A stretch of DNA of 8,144 bases from JAGXIT01 sp964393815 (GTDB taxonomy: Bacteria > Patescibacteriota > Saccharimonadia > Saccharimonadales > UBA4665): the NCBI GenBank assembly GCA_964393815.1, contig CAYMUP010000037.1, forward strand, positions 1 to 8,144, written 5' to 3'. Of the stretch, positions 1-6,714 are shown piece after piece (the first letter of the stretch is position 1; every line of letters starts with the position of its first letter). Position numbers and translations under genes: made by a program. The notes under the pieces were generated by a model that ran no database searches, was not told where the DNA came from, and saw only the letters and a program-made list of their open reading frames with translations.

Positions 1-533
1 CCGGCGTTCACCGCGTACAACGCGTACCAGCCACCGAAAGCCAGGGGCGTATACACACCTCCACTGTTACTGTTGCAGTTTTACCGGAAGCCGAAGAAAC
101 CGATATTGAGATTAACCCGAATGACCTCCGTATAGACGTCTACCGCAGCGGCGGCCATGGGGGCCAAAGCGTCAATACGACTGACTCAGCGGTGCGTATC
201 ACTCACTTGCCAACTGGCTTGGTTGTGATTCAGCAGGACGAAAAGTCACAGATTAAAAACAAGGCCAAAGCCCTTGGTGTGCTCCGTTCCCGTTTGCTAC
301 AAATGAAGATAGATGAGGAGACCAAACAGCTGAGCGATGCTCGTAAAAAGCTGATTGGCTCCGGTGACCGTAGCGAAAAAATCCGCACCTATAATTTCCC
401 CCAAGATCGCATAACCGACCACCGAATTGGCTATAGCCGCAGCAACATTCCCGCTGCCCTCGGCGGTGACATCGACGATCTAATCGAAAACCTGGCGGCT
501 TATGAACGCAACCTCATCAATGACGGTCAGTAG
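1..533 (+). CDS. prfA: Peptide chain release factor 1 (RF1), C-terminal part, cut by the left window edge
   Basis: RF1 recognises UAA and UAG in the ribosomal A site and triggers hydrolysis of peptidyl-tRNA. The reading frame is open from the first complete codon at position 3 to the TAG at 531-533, giving 176 residues, about half of the roughly 360 usual for the family. The peptidyl-transferase-centre motif GGQ is encoded at 159-167 (visible residues 53-55) inside SGGHGGQSVN, followed by TTDSAVRITHLPTG and the basic stretch QIKNKAKALGVL. TTDSAVRITHLPTG and NKAKAL are RF1-like rather than RF2-like, but the codon-recognition PxT loop lies upstream of the window, so the RF1 call rests on the GGQ-domain sequence. 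The C-terminus (DDLIENLAAYERNL) resembles the closing helix of the family. The stop codon lies inside the prmC start region, so the two genes are probably co-transcribed and translationally coupled. Confidence 0.95.
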   Translation, partial: GVHRVQRVPATESQGRIHTSTVTVAVLPEAEETDIEINPNDLRIDVYRSGGHGGQSVNTTDSAVRITHLPTGLVVIQQDEKSQIKNKAKALGVLRSRLLQMKIDEETKQLSDARKKLIGSGDRSEKIRTYNFPQDRITDHRIGYSRSNIPAALGGDIDDLIENLAAYERNLINDGQ

Positions 534-1335
534 CTGGCTGGAAGCTGCACAAAAACAACTTGAAGCAGCCGGAATCGACACCGCAAGGCTAGATGCTTTG
601 GTAATTCTTTGTGATGAATTAGGAAAAGACAAATCATGGATATTTGCGTACCCAGAACATATTTTACAGGGGTCAGAAATTGAAGTTTTGAATAAAAAAA
701 TTGCTCAACGTGCTCGGCATACCCCCCTTGCTTACATCCGCGGCCACGCAGAATTTTACGGACGAGATTTTTTGGTAGACGAACGAGTACTCGTGCCGAG
801 GCCGGAAAGTGAAGCCATGATTGATCTGCTACTCCAATCATCGAGTTTAGATTCTCACCTCTCTATTATTGATGTTGGCACAGGCAGCGGGTGTCTAGCT
901 ATCACCGCCAAACTCCAAATACCAAACACACATATCATAGCCATAGATATCGATACAGCGTGCTTAAACATAGCTCAAAAAAATGCCACAAACCTCCACG
1001 CTGGTATTGAGTTCTTGCAACGCGACCTGCTATCAACCCTACCAGCTACCCACGAAGTACAAACTATTTTAGCCAACCTTCCCTATGTCCCCGCTGCCTA
1101 CCCTGTCAACCAAGCTGCGAGTCATGAACCTGCGCTCGCGTTGTTTAGCGGCGCTGACGGACTCGATCACTACCGTACGCTTTTTGCTCAGATCGAACAG
1201 CTTGAGCACAAACCTACACATATCATCACCGAGTCGCTGCTGGACCAGCACGATAAACTTGCTCAGATCGCCAAAGATGCGGGCTACACACAAGTTGCCG
1301 AACAAAACCTTGCTCAACATTTTGCTTTTGTGTAG
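520..1335 (+). CDS. prmC: Release factor glutamine N5-methyltransferase PrmC (HemK family)
   Basis: PrmC uses S-adenosylmethionine to methylate the glutamine of the GGQ motif in release factors; its substrate RF1 is encoded immediately upstream. With the start at 520 the protein has 271 residues, close to the usual 270-290. An N-terminal helical substrate-binding domain (about 1-75) is followed by the family motif VLVPRPESE (about 91-99), the SAM-binding glycine loop DVGTGSG (118-124), an acidic residue after the next strand (IAIDID), and the catalytic tetrapeptide NLPY (186-189, DNA 1075-1086). The family norm is NPPY, so the second position is Leu. FSGADGLDHYR and ITESLLDQ match the family's C-terminal part. 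Start choice: ATG 520 puts the first Trp at residue 6, as in E. coli PrmC, and overlaps prfA by 14 bp; ATG 502 would add six residues (overlap 32 bp). Neither has a convincing Shine-Dalgarno sequence. Function is well supported; the exact start is uncertain. Confidence 0.93.
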   Translation: MTVSSWLEAAQKQLEAAGIDTARLDALVILCDELGKDKSWIFAYPEHILQGSEIEVLNKKIAQRARHTPLAYIRGHAEFYGRDFLVDERVLVPRPESEAMIDLLLQSSSLDSHLSIIDVGTGSGCLAITAKLQIPNTHIIAIDIDTACLNIAQKNATNLHAGIEFLQRDLLSTLPATHEVQTILANLPYVPAAYPVNQAASHEPALALFSGADGLDHYRTLFAQIEQLEHKPTHIITESLLDQHDKLAQIAKDAGYTQVAEQNLAQHFAFV

Positions 1336-1361
1336 CGAGTTCACCCTTCACTAGGCTATAG

Positions 1362-1387
1362 ATTCCGGACTAAATCCGGAATGACAA
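1362..1387. repeat. Short palindromic element 1 (ATTCCGGA/TCCGGAAT)
   Basis: A perfect 8-bp inverted repeat, ATTCCGGA at 1362-1369 and TCCGGAAT at 1375-1382, surrounds a 5-nt spacer CTAAA and continues into ATGACA at 1381-1386. Read on the minus strand it starts TGTCATTCCGGA, a pattern I recognise as recurring in dispersed intergenic repeats of many bacterial genomes. There is no T tract on either side, so it is not a normal intrinsic terminator. It lies 26 bp after prmC. Confidence 0.6.
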
Positions 1388-1403
1388 CCCAGGATATATA
1401 AAA

Positions 1404-1438
1404 GATCCTTCGATTCATTTCATTCCCTCAGGATGACA
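1404..1438. repeat. Short palindromic element 2 (TGTCATCCTGAG type)
   Basis: On the minus strand this reads TGTCATCCTGAGGG, then a GAATGAAATGAATC stretch, and ends CGAAGGATC. The ends form a short inverted repeat, ATCCT at 1405-1409 with AGGAT at 1430-1434. TGTCATCCTGAG...CGAAGGATC is a widely seen dispersed intergenic repeat pattern in bacteria. It ends in the same ATGACA (1433-1438) as its two neighbours. Confidence 0.6.
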
Positions 1439-1483
1439 CGTGGTCTGTAACCAGATTCATTAATCCTTGAGTCGTTAATCTTT

Positions 1484-1529
1484 CTTCGTTTTAACAAATG
1501 AAGTGAATGTCACCGAAGTTAAAATGACA
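1484..1529. repeat. Short palindromic element 3 (TTTTAAC/GTTAAAA)
   Basis: A 7-bp perfect inverted repeat, TTTTAAC at 1489-1495 and GTTAAAA at 1518-1524, encloses an interior of about 22 nt with GAAGTGAATGTCAC, and the element again ends in ATGACA (1524-1529). CTTCG lies just before the first arm and CGAAG just before the second. It sits 17 bp beyond the htrA stop, so it is at the 3' end of that operon as well. A weak stem with no clear T tract makes terminator function doubtful. Confidence 0.45.
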
Positions 1530-1546
1530 AATGCGGTGAAATGGGA

Positions 1547-2758
1547 TTAGTTTGAGGGAGCAGCGGAGAGTGTTACTGAAATGGTTTTGGTGTCTGCGCC
1601 GCGTATGATCGTTAGATCAACTTTATCGCCAACTGAGTATTTGGAAAGCAGCGAAACGAGACTTGTTTTATCGTCTATAGCTTTGCCGTCAACTTTAGCG
1701 ATGACATCGCCTTCCTCTAACCCCGCTTTGGCGGCTGGGCCGTCAGCAACAATTGAGCTTGAACCACCGCCTGCAGACTTAGGTATGTATGCGCCACGGG
1801 TAACTTTTAGGTCGTACTGTTTAGCGATATCATCCGTAAGAAGCACGTACATCACGCCAAGATATGGCCGTTCGAGCTTACCCTTTTCGCTCACACTTTT
1901 GATCATACCCTTGACGTTGTTGATAGGTATTGCAAAACCAACGTTTTGCGAGTCACTCGCAATAGCCGTATTGATGCCGATGACTTCCCCGTTTAGGTTC
2001 ACAAGCGGACCGCCCGAATTACCTTGGTTAATAGCGGCGTCGGTTTGGAATAAATCATCGAGGCTTTCGAGCGATGAACCAGCCTCGCTAGCCGCCTGCA
2101 CGCTACGACCATACCCAGAAATGATTCCCGTAGTCACGGTGTTTTGGAACTGACCGAGTGCGTTACCAATAGCGACGACTGAGTCGCCGACTTCCATTTT
2201 GGTAGAATCGCCAATTTTTGCCGCCTTAAGAGTATGACCTTTGAGGTCTTCGACCTTGAGAAAAGCAATATCAAGGCTATCTCGGCTCGAAGTTCGACCA
2301 AGTACTTTCACATTATCAAGCACCGTACCGTCACTGAGCGTTACCGAAACGGCGGTCGTACCGGTCGGCACTACGTGACGATTCGTTAGGATTAGCCCGT
2401 CGCTACTGAGTATTACGCCAGTACCGGCACTTTCCTGGGTACTCCCACCCTCATCAAGACCAAAAAGCATAGCATATGGGTTGTCGCTTGCCGCGGACTG
2501 ACTGGTGACATTTACCGACACGACACTTTGCCCTACCTCTTTAGCGACTTCGCTCACCAGATCTGCCTGGCTATTCATGACGACCCGCTGCTGCTCAACA
2601 TTTGCCGAACCACTATCGCCGTCTTCTGCCCTGCCACCAAGCCAGCCTCCGGCGAAGCTTGTGGCAAAAATAAGTAGCGCGGCGAGCGCATAGGTAAGTG
2701 GACGTGTTCGACGCGGTGTTTCTTTGGTTTTAAGTATAGTCGGATCAGCTGGCTGCAT
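1547..2758 (-). CDS. Membrane-anchored HtrA/DegP-like serine protease with one PDZ domain
   Basis: A trypsin-like serine protease of the HtrA (DegP/DegS) family, expected to degrade or regulate misfolded extracytoplasmic proteins. The 403-residue product has a short basic N-terminus and one hydrophobic segment (about 22-41), fitting an uncleaved signal anchor with the protease outside. The catalytic triad is complete: His128 in LTNRHVV, Asp163 in SLDIAFLKV and Ser248 in QGNSGGPL. A single PDZ domain occupies about 298-398 (RPYLGVMYV, then GPAAKAGLEEGDVIAKVDG), with a glycine/serine-rich insertion at about 329-335. The start at 2758 is supported by a purine-rich Shine-Dalgarno stretch, AGAGGGAGGGG, directly upstream on the minus strand. 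It is the last gene of the LCP-membrane protein-htrA cluster, 29 bp after the preceding gene, and faces prmC convergently. One PDZ plus one anchor resembles DegS or Gram-positive HtrA more than two-PDZ DegP; the subtype is not fixed by sequence alone. Confidence 0.95.
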   Translation of the reverse strand: MQPADPTILKTKETPRRTRPLTYALAALLIFATSFAGGWLGGRAEDGDSGSANVEQQRVVMNSQADLVSEVAKEVGQSVVSVNVTSQSAASDNPYAMLFGLDEGGSTQESAGTGVILSSDGLILTNRHVVPTGTTAVSVTLSDGTVLDNVKVLGRTSSRDSLDIAFLKVEDLKGHTLKAAKIGDSTKMEVGDSVVAIGNALGQFQNTVTTGIISGYGRSVQAASEAGSSLESLDDLFQTDAAINQGNSGGPLVNLNGEVIGINTAIASDSQNVGFAIPINNVKGMIKSVSEKGKLERPYLGVMYVLLTDDIAKQYDLKVTRGAYIPKSAGGGSSSIVADGPAAKAGLEEGDVIAKVDGKAIDDKTSLVSLLSKYSVGDKVDLTIIRGADTKTISVTLSAAPSN

Positions 2759-2787
2759 ACCCCTCCCTCTTGCTAGATTTATGTATG

Positions 2788-3534
2788 TTACGACGCTTCG
2801 ATAAAAAGTAGTGCACCCGCCATTATAACAATGACTGCGGACATGATGAACATCACTTCGCGGCGCACAAACTTTGATAATCGGTCAAAATGATCAAGAT
2901 AGTATAGCGTACCTAACCCCAATGCTACCGCAGTAATAATGAGAGTTACCTGAGAAACGACCGTATGGTACAGCAGCCAATGGCCAAGCACCCACGTGAG
3001 CGCCGCACCAAAATACCCCCACACATAGGAAAGAAGGCGGATATATGGTTCATCAAAGCTGTAAAAGAAGTGGTGTGCAGCAAAAAAACAGACCGAGCCG
3101 ACGGCCAGCACAAGAAGAATAAGCGGTGATCTACTCCACGTAGAAAATATAGCCATAAGAGCTGCCGTCTGGCCAGTAAGTGCCTGAAGAGAAACCATGA
3201 GCGGAGAGTTTCGCGGCTTCAAGAAAATGAGCCAAACTGCCCAGAGGAGCGCATAGACCACACGCGTCCAATCGCTCAGCGTACCCATCATAAAGCCAAG
3301 CATCGACAAACCTAGCAAGATATCGACCGCGTTTGACCTAATATTTGCTATCCAAAAACGAGGCTGCACGGCGAACATACGCCATTTGCTGAGCAGAATA
3401 ACCGCTAGCGCCACCGTACCGAGCTCTGCTTTAACAAGTAGCAGTACAAGCACTGGCAACAACACGTTGAGTATCAAGTATGCAACATAGCCAAAGCCAC
3501 GGCTGGGCTTAATTTTTTTGATAAGTGGTCTCAT
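2788..3534 (-). CDS. Multi-pass integral membrane protein, unknown function
   Basis: I do not recognise this 248-residue protein. It is strongly hydrophobic, with about eight or nine candidate membrane segments (roughly 14-35, 38-52, 68-86, 91-106, 112-130, 136-153, 167-188, 193-212, 226-245). The N-terminus is basic (RPLIKKIKPSRG), favouring a cytoplasmic end. Polar or aromatic residues cluster in HHFFYSFDEPYIRLLSY (about 154-170), between two predicted segments, and are the best candidates for a functional site; a short basic loop DHFDRLSKFVRRE (about 214-226) precedes the last segment. Its ATG at 3534 directly abuts the LCP stop codon, with no clear Shine-Dalgarno sequence, so it is probably translated by coupling or reinitiation. 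Placement between an LCP glycopolymer ligase-type protein and HtrA suggests an envelope role, such as lipid-linked precursor handling, but this is context only. Confidence 0.85.
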   Translation of the reverse strand: MRPLIKKIKPSRGFGYVAYLILNVLLPVLVLLLVKAELGTVALAVILLSKWRMFAVQPRFWIANIRSNAVDILLGLSMLGFMMGTLSDWTRVVYALLWAVWLIFLKPRNSPLMVSLQALTGQTAALMAIFSTWSRSPLILLVLAVGSVCFFAAHHFFYSFDEPYIRLLSYVWGYFGAALTWVLGHWLLYHTVVSQVTLIITAVALGLGTLYYLDHFDRLSKFVRREVMFIMSAVIVIMAGALLFIEAS

Positions 3535-4980
3535 CTACTGCAGTAGTATAGCAAATTCTGTGCCAGGAGGCACCACAATGTCACTTGGGACAGTTTGCTC
3601 GACGCTAACACCGTACCGTTCGCTGAGCATACGATTTGCATAGGCTGCCTTGCCTCCCGAGAAATCTATCAGCCTAATTGCGCCACCCGTGGGCGGTAAT
3701 GGTGAAACTAATTCGGTTGCCATATAGCCTTCACGGCGAAGTGCTTGCGCCATCTCACTTGCCTTAAGCCTTGTAGGCGCAATAACAGTAATTTTGGTGG
3801 CTTCTTTGAGAAGCACGCCATCAGGCAACTGTGCGCCGAAGTAATCGTGGAGCGCACCGTAAGTGTCGTACCCTGCCCGTGGACGGAGTACCTCTGTGCC
3901 ACCTTTACTATCTGCGTTAAGCAGCCCTGCCGTAACGACATCAAGTGTCTGCATGTTGCTACTGTCTCTAACCATTCCATAGAGCCGGAATGCCTCGCTC
4001 AGTGTCATATCACTGTACGCGCTCCCCGCAAATGCCTGCATCATCTGCTGCAACTTTGCCGGGTTGCTCAAGGTACCTAGACTAAGTACCTTTCCAAGGA
4101 GTGCATTTATAACTTGCTGGGCACGCTCGGCTCGGCTGCTACCCCAACTTGCCTGCGACCGAGTGTACAGAAGAGCTTTTTTACCAGAAACTGTTTGCTT
4201 GCCCGCAGGTAAAATAAGTGCACTTTTGCCGTTCTCAAACGCGAGCATAGGATCATAGAGCCGCCGTTTTATATCGAGCTCAATACCGCCAACTGCATCG
4301 ATTGCCTTTTCGAAGCCGCCGCCACTTATATATAGGTGGTACTGAATCGACACGCCCATCACTTCTTTGATGACGTTATCAACCCCTGCAAAGCCAGCTT
4401 GCATCGCGGGGGATGTCATATCATTGAGATCAGCCCTGCCGAGCTTTTGATATTTTGCTGCCGCAAATGCAACATTAATTTTTTGCTTCTCTCCATAGTA
4501 CGGCGAAGGCATTTTCACCCATAGATCTCGTGGAATGTTAATTAGCTTGGTTTGGTGGTTGACCGGGTCAAGGCTCATGATAAACATGGTGTCGGTAAGA
4601 TCGCCACCAGGCTTGCCCTCGCCTGGCGCACCAAGTACCAGCAGGTTGATTCGCCCCTCAGTCTCCCCCTTAAGTAGCGTAGGGACAACTGGCATAGATC
4701 GAACTGGCAAGGCATCTGCTTGCCCATTAAATATAGTGTTGGCCTGCTGATATGTTTGCCACGTAAAGACACCCGCACAGCTTAGAAACACGCTCGCAAC
4801 GAGACCAAACGTCTGAAACGAATGTCTAACGAGTTTTTTTCGTACTTTTAACTGCCCTGAACCATGCATCTGGTACTCGGGCAAGTCGTACCAAAGGTGG
4901 TCTTTAGGATGATGCCACTGTTGTTTTACTGCGTGGCCACGTCGAAAACTAAAATGATGTCCTGTTTTTTTTATTTTCAT
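3535..4980 (-). CDS. LytR-CpsA-Psr (LCP) family protein with LytR_C-like C-terminal domain
   Basis: LCP proteins are membrane-anchored enzymes that, in characterised Gram-positive members, transfer undecaprenyl-linked glycopolymers to peptidoglycan. The 481-residue product has a basic, His-rich cytoplasmic tail (about 1-50), one membrane segment (about 55-75), and an LCP domain at about 108-300: INLLVLGAPG, then GGDLTDTMFIMSLDP with its acidic pair (Asp127, Asp130), then NIPRDLWV (Arg151), then YTRSQASWGSSRAERAQQ (Arg274, Arg283, Arg286). The canonical GD before the last arginines is GS here, a possible change at a ligand site. The C-terminal part (about 395-481: ATKITVIAPT, IRLIDFSG, FAILL) resembles the LytR_C domain often joined to LCP domains. 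The start at 4980 has no Shine-Dalgarno sequence; the domain is intact whichever start is used. It is the first gene of a three-gene minus-strand cluster and is divergent from lepB. Confidence 0.92.
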   Translation of the reverse strand: MKIKKTGHHFSFRRGHAVKQQWHHPKDHLWYDLPEYQMHGSGQLKVRKKLVRHSFQTFGLVASVFLSCAGVFTWQTYQQANTIFNGQADALPVRSMPVVPTLLKGETEGRINLLVLGAPGEGKPGGDLTDTMFIMSLDPVNHQTKLINIPRDLWVKMPSPYYGEKQKINVAFAAAKYQKLGRADLNDMTSPAMQAGFAGVDNVIKEVMGVSIQYHLYISGGGFEKAIDAVGGIELDIKRRLYDPMLAFENGKSALILPAGKQTVSGKKALLYTRSQASWGSSRAERAQQVINALLGKVLSLGTLSNPAKLQQMMQAFAGSAYSDMTLSEAFRLYGMVRDSSNMQTLDVVTAGLLNADSKGGTEVLRPRAGYDTYGALHDYFGAQLPDGVLLKEATKITVIAPTRLKASEMAQALRREGYMATELVSPLPPTGGAIRLIDFSGGKAAYANRMLSERYGVSVEQTVPSDIVVPPGTEFAILLQ

Positions 4981-5011
4981 ATCGTTTTTGTTTTAGCGAA
5001 TATGTACCTTT

Positions 5012-5020
5012 ATATTAGCA
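5012..5020 (-). promoter_or_regulatory. Candidate extended -10 promoter for the LCP-membrane protein-htrA cluster
   Basis: On the minus strand this reads TGCTAATAT, an extended -10 pattern (TG, one base, then TAATAT), about 31 bp upstream of the LCP start codon, which would give a short leader of about 25 nt. No good -35 hexamer is seen at 16-18 bp. The 136-bp gap between the divergent LCP and lepB genes must hold promoters for both, which supports the reading without proving it. Confidence 0.35.
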
Positions 5021-5109
5021 TATTTTAAGCGTGTTACTAGTGTATAAAACACAACCTTTATAAGCACCTCTGCCGTGAAATAGCGTTATGTTATTCCGTG
5101 ATCATGTCG

Positions 5110-5115
5110 TATAGT
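5110..5115 (+). promoter_or_regulatory. Candidate -10 element of lepB (TATAGT)
   Basis: TATAGT differs from TATAAT at one position and lies one base before the ATG at 5117. Transcription would then normally start near 5122-5123, inside the annotated coding region, where an in-frame GTG (5123-5125) begins. No consensus -35 is seen 16-18 bp upstream. Either lepB has a leaderless start at the GTG or the true promoter is further upstream. Confidence 0.3.
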
Positions 5116-5116
5116 A

Positions 5117-5797
5117 ATGAACGTGAATCCAAATGAAGTTCATACCACAAATGACCCAAATGTTACTGTTGTGACCGACGCGCAGCTCAATAAAAGTAAA
5201 CCGACTCCTGGCCACAGTCTACTTGCCACTATATCGACAATTGCTCTACTTCTTATTGCGCCGTTGATAGCCTTGTCTCTAACTCTTTTTGTATTTCAGT
5301 CGTACCAAGTTGACGGTCCAAGCATGCAGCAAACCCTCCACAACGAAGACCGTCTTATCGTCTGGAAGCTCCCCCGTAGCTGGGCAAACATCACAAGGCA
5401 TCAGTATGTTCCGAACCGCGGCGACATTGTGATCGTAAATGAGTCAGGCCTGGAAGCATACGGCTCAGTCGACGGAGACACCAAGCAGATTGTCAAGCGT
5501 GTCATAGGCCTGCCTGGCGAACGAGTCGTTATAAAAGACGGTGTTATCACGGTATACAACAAGCAATACCCACAAGGGTTTAAGCCCGATGAGGAAATGG
5601 CGTATGGCTCCGTCGCCGAGATGACGCCCACAACGAATGAGGTCGATGTCACGCTTGAAAGTGACGAACTCTACATTTGTGGCGACAACCGGTCAAACTC
5701 ACTCGACTCACGCATGCTTGGACCTATCAAGACAGAACAAGTGGTTGGTAAACTCATTTTACGCATCTTACCTCTTAACAAGTTCCAGCGATTTTAA
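5117..5797 (+). CDS. lepB: Signal peptidase I (type I leader peptidase, S26 family)
   Basis: Signal peptidase I removes signal peptides from exported proteins on the outer face of the cytoplasmic membrane by a Ser/Lys dyad. The 226-residue product has a polar cytoplasmic N-terminus rich in Asn/Thr (1-33) and one membrane segment (about 35-60). The catalytic serine box VDGPSM follows (Ser69). The general base Lys127 lies in KQIVKRVIGLPGE, and the C-terminal box GDNRSNSLDSR (189-199) is complete. The single membrane anchor and compact size match the Gram-positive type rather than the longer E. coli LepB. Start: ATG 5117 has no Shine-Dalgarno sequence and a -10-like TATAGT ends one base earlier, so initiation at GTG 5123 (two residues shorter) is possible. 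The gene is divergent from the LCP cluster and convergent with parB, with only 29 bp between the two stops and no terminator hairpin visible there. Confidence 0.95.
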   Translation: MNVNPNEVHTTNDPNVTVVTDAQLNKSKPTPGHSLLATISTIALLLIAPLIALSLTLFVFQSYQVDGPSMQQTLHNEDRLIVWKLPRSWANITRHQYVPNRGDIVIVNESGLEAYGSVDGDTKQIVKRVIGLPGERVVIKDGVITVYNKQYPQGFKPDEEMAYGSVAEMTPTTNEVDVTLESDELYICGDNRSNSLDSRMLGPIKTEQVVGKLILRILPLNKFQRF

Positions 5798-5826
5798 CGC
5801 AATCCCAGTAGCGACATGTTCGTAGT

Positions 5827-6699
5827 TTAGCGTCTAAGTTTTCTTAGTAGTTCAAGGAGTTCACGCAGTTCATCGTCTCTAGCGAACGCTATTTCAATCT
5901 TGCCACCTTTTGCCGTCCGGCGGATGGAAACCTGTGTGTGTAGCTGTGTTGAGAGTCGTTTTGTTTCGGGCGTCTCTGACTTTGTTTGCTTGACCGCAGT
6001 CGCAGTTTTTTCTGCACCTTTTTTGAGCGATGTTACGAATTGTTCTGCCTGACGGACCGTCCAGCCATTTTTCAGTATCAAGCGTAACAGTTGTTGCTGA
6101 TGCTCGGCATGATTTTTTAGGGCCAAGATCTGGCGCGCATGGCCTTCACTGATGTCTCCGGACTGCAAAGCAGCTTTTGCTTCATCTGGCAATTGCAGGA
6201 GCCGTACAATATTGCTAACGGTTGTCTCAGCCTTGCCTAGTTTTTTGGCTACTTCACTGTAAGTTAGGTTAAACTGCTGGTGCAAGCGCTCAACTGAAGC
6301 AGCTTGTTCAAGAGCGCTCAAGTCTACCCGCTGCACGTTTTCGATAAGAGCGATCTCTAACTGTTCTTGCTCGGCGGCTGAACGAACTATGACCGGTACG
6401 GATTTTAGCCTGGCAAGCCCAGCAGCACGCCACCGACGCTCACCAGCTGTTATGGTATATTTTCCACCACCAGACTTTGTCACAATCAGTGGTTGTAAAA
6501 CCCCGTGCTGCTTGATGCTACTGGCTAACTCAGCAAGTGCGGTCTCGTCAAAATGCGTTCGTGGCTGACCACTGAGTGGCTGAAGCAAACTTACCTCGAC
6601 CTGCTCGATACGCTCAGCTTCATCGACCAAAAGTGCCCGGTTGAAATCTTGCGGAATCAATGACTCTAGTCCCTTCCCTAAACCACCTTTTGTAGTCAT
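5827..6699 (-). CDS. parB: Chromosome partitioning protein ParB (Spo0J family)
   Basis: ParB binds parS sites, spreads over neighbouring DNA as a CTP-dependent clamp and works with ParA to segregate the origin region. The 290-residue protein shows the family order: an N-terminal GLGKGLESLIP motif (6-16, ParA-interacting region in relatives), the nucleotide-binding box GERRWRA (86-92), ENVQRVDLSALEQA (120-133), a helix-turn-helix at about 146-171 (YSEVAKKLGKAETTVSNIVR), and a Lys/Thr-rich linker (about 227-248) leading to a C-terminal dimerisation region (KGGKIEIAF, then a leucine-rich helix). The conserved motifs are intact. The start at 6699 has a Shine-Dalgarno sequence (AAGAGG, about 6 nt upstream on the minus strand). 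It lies 15 bp after parA in the same operon. Confidence 0.96.
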   Translation of the reverse strand: MTTKGGLGKGLESLIPQDFNRALLVDEAERIEQVEVSLLQPLSGQPRTHFDETALAELASSIKQHGVLQPLIVTKSGGGKYTITAGERRWRAAGLARLKSVPVIVRSAAEQEQLEIALIENVQRVDLSALEQAASVERLHQQFNLTYSEVAKKLGKAETTVSNIVRLLQLPDEAKAALQSGDISEGHARQILALKNHAEHQQQLLRLILKNGWTVRQAEQFVTSLKKGAEKTATAVKQTKSETPETKRLSTQLHTQVSIRRTAKGGKIEIAFARDDELRELLELLRKLRR

Positions 6700-6714
6700 C
6701 TCATACCTCTTAAC

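Noticed and set aside
527..841. Antisense and out-of-frame ORFs of 60-190 codons inside prmC, htrA, LCP gene, lepB, parB and parA (for example 527-841 minus, 1581-2153 plus, 3745-4080 plus)
   Set aside because: They overlap genes with complete conserved motifs, show no recognisable domains and have composition typical of shadow frames.
1362..1382. Palindrome after prmC as an intrinsic terminator
   Set aside because: No T tract follows on either strand; it fits a dispersed repeat better.
1437..1442. CACGTG core as a parS site
   Set aside because: The flanking bases are not the GTTT/AAAC arms of parS, and the hexamer lies at the edge of a dispersed repeat-like element.
5798..5826. Terminator between the convergent lepB and parB genes
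   Set aside because: The 29-bp gap has no inverted repeat or T tract on either strand.
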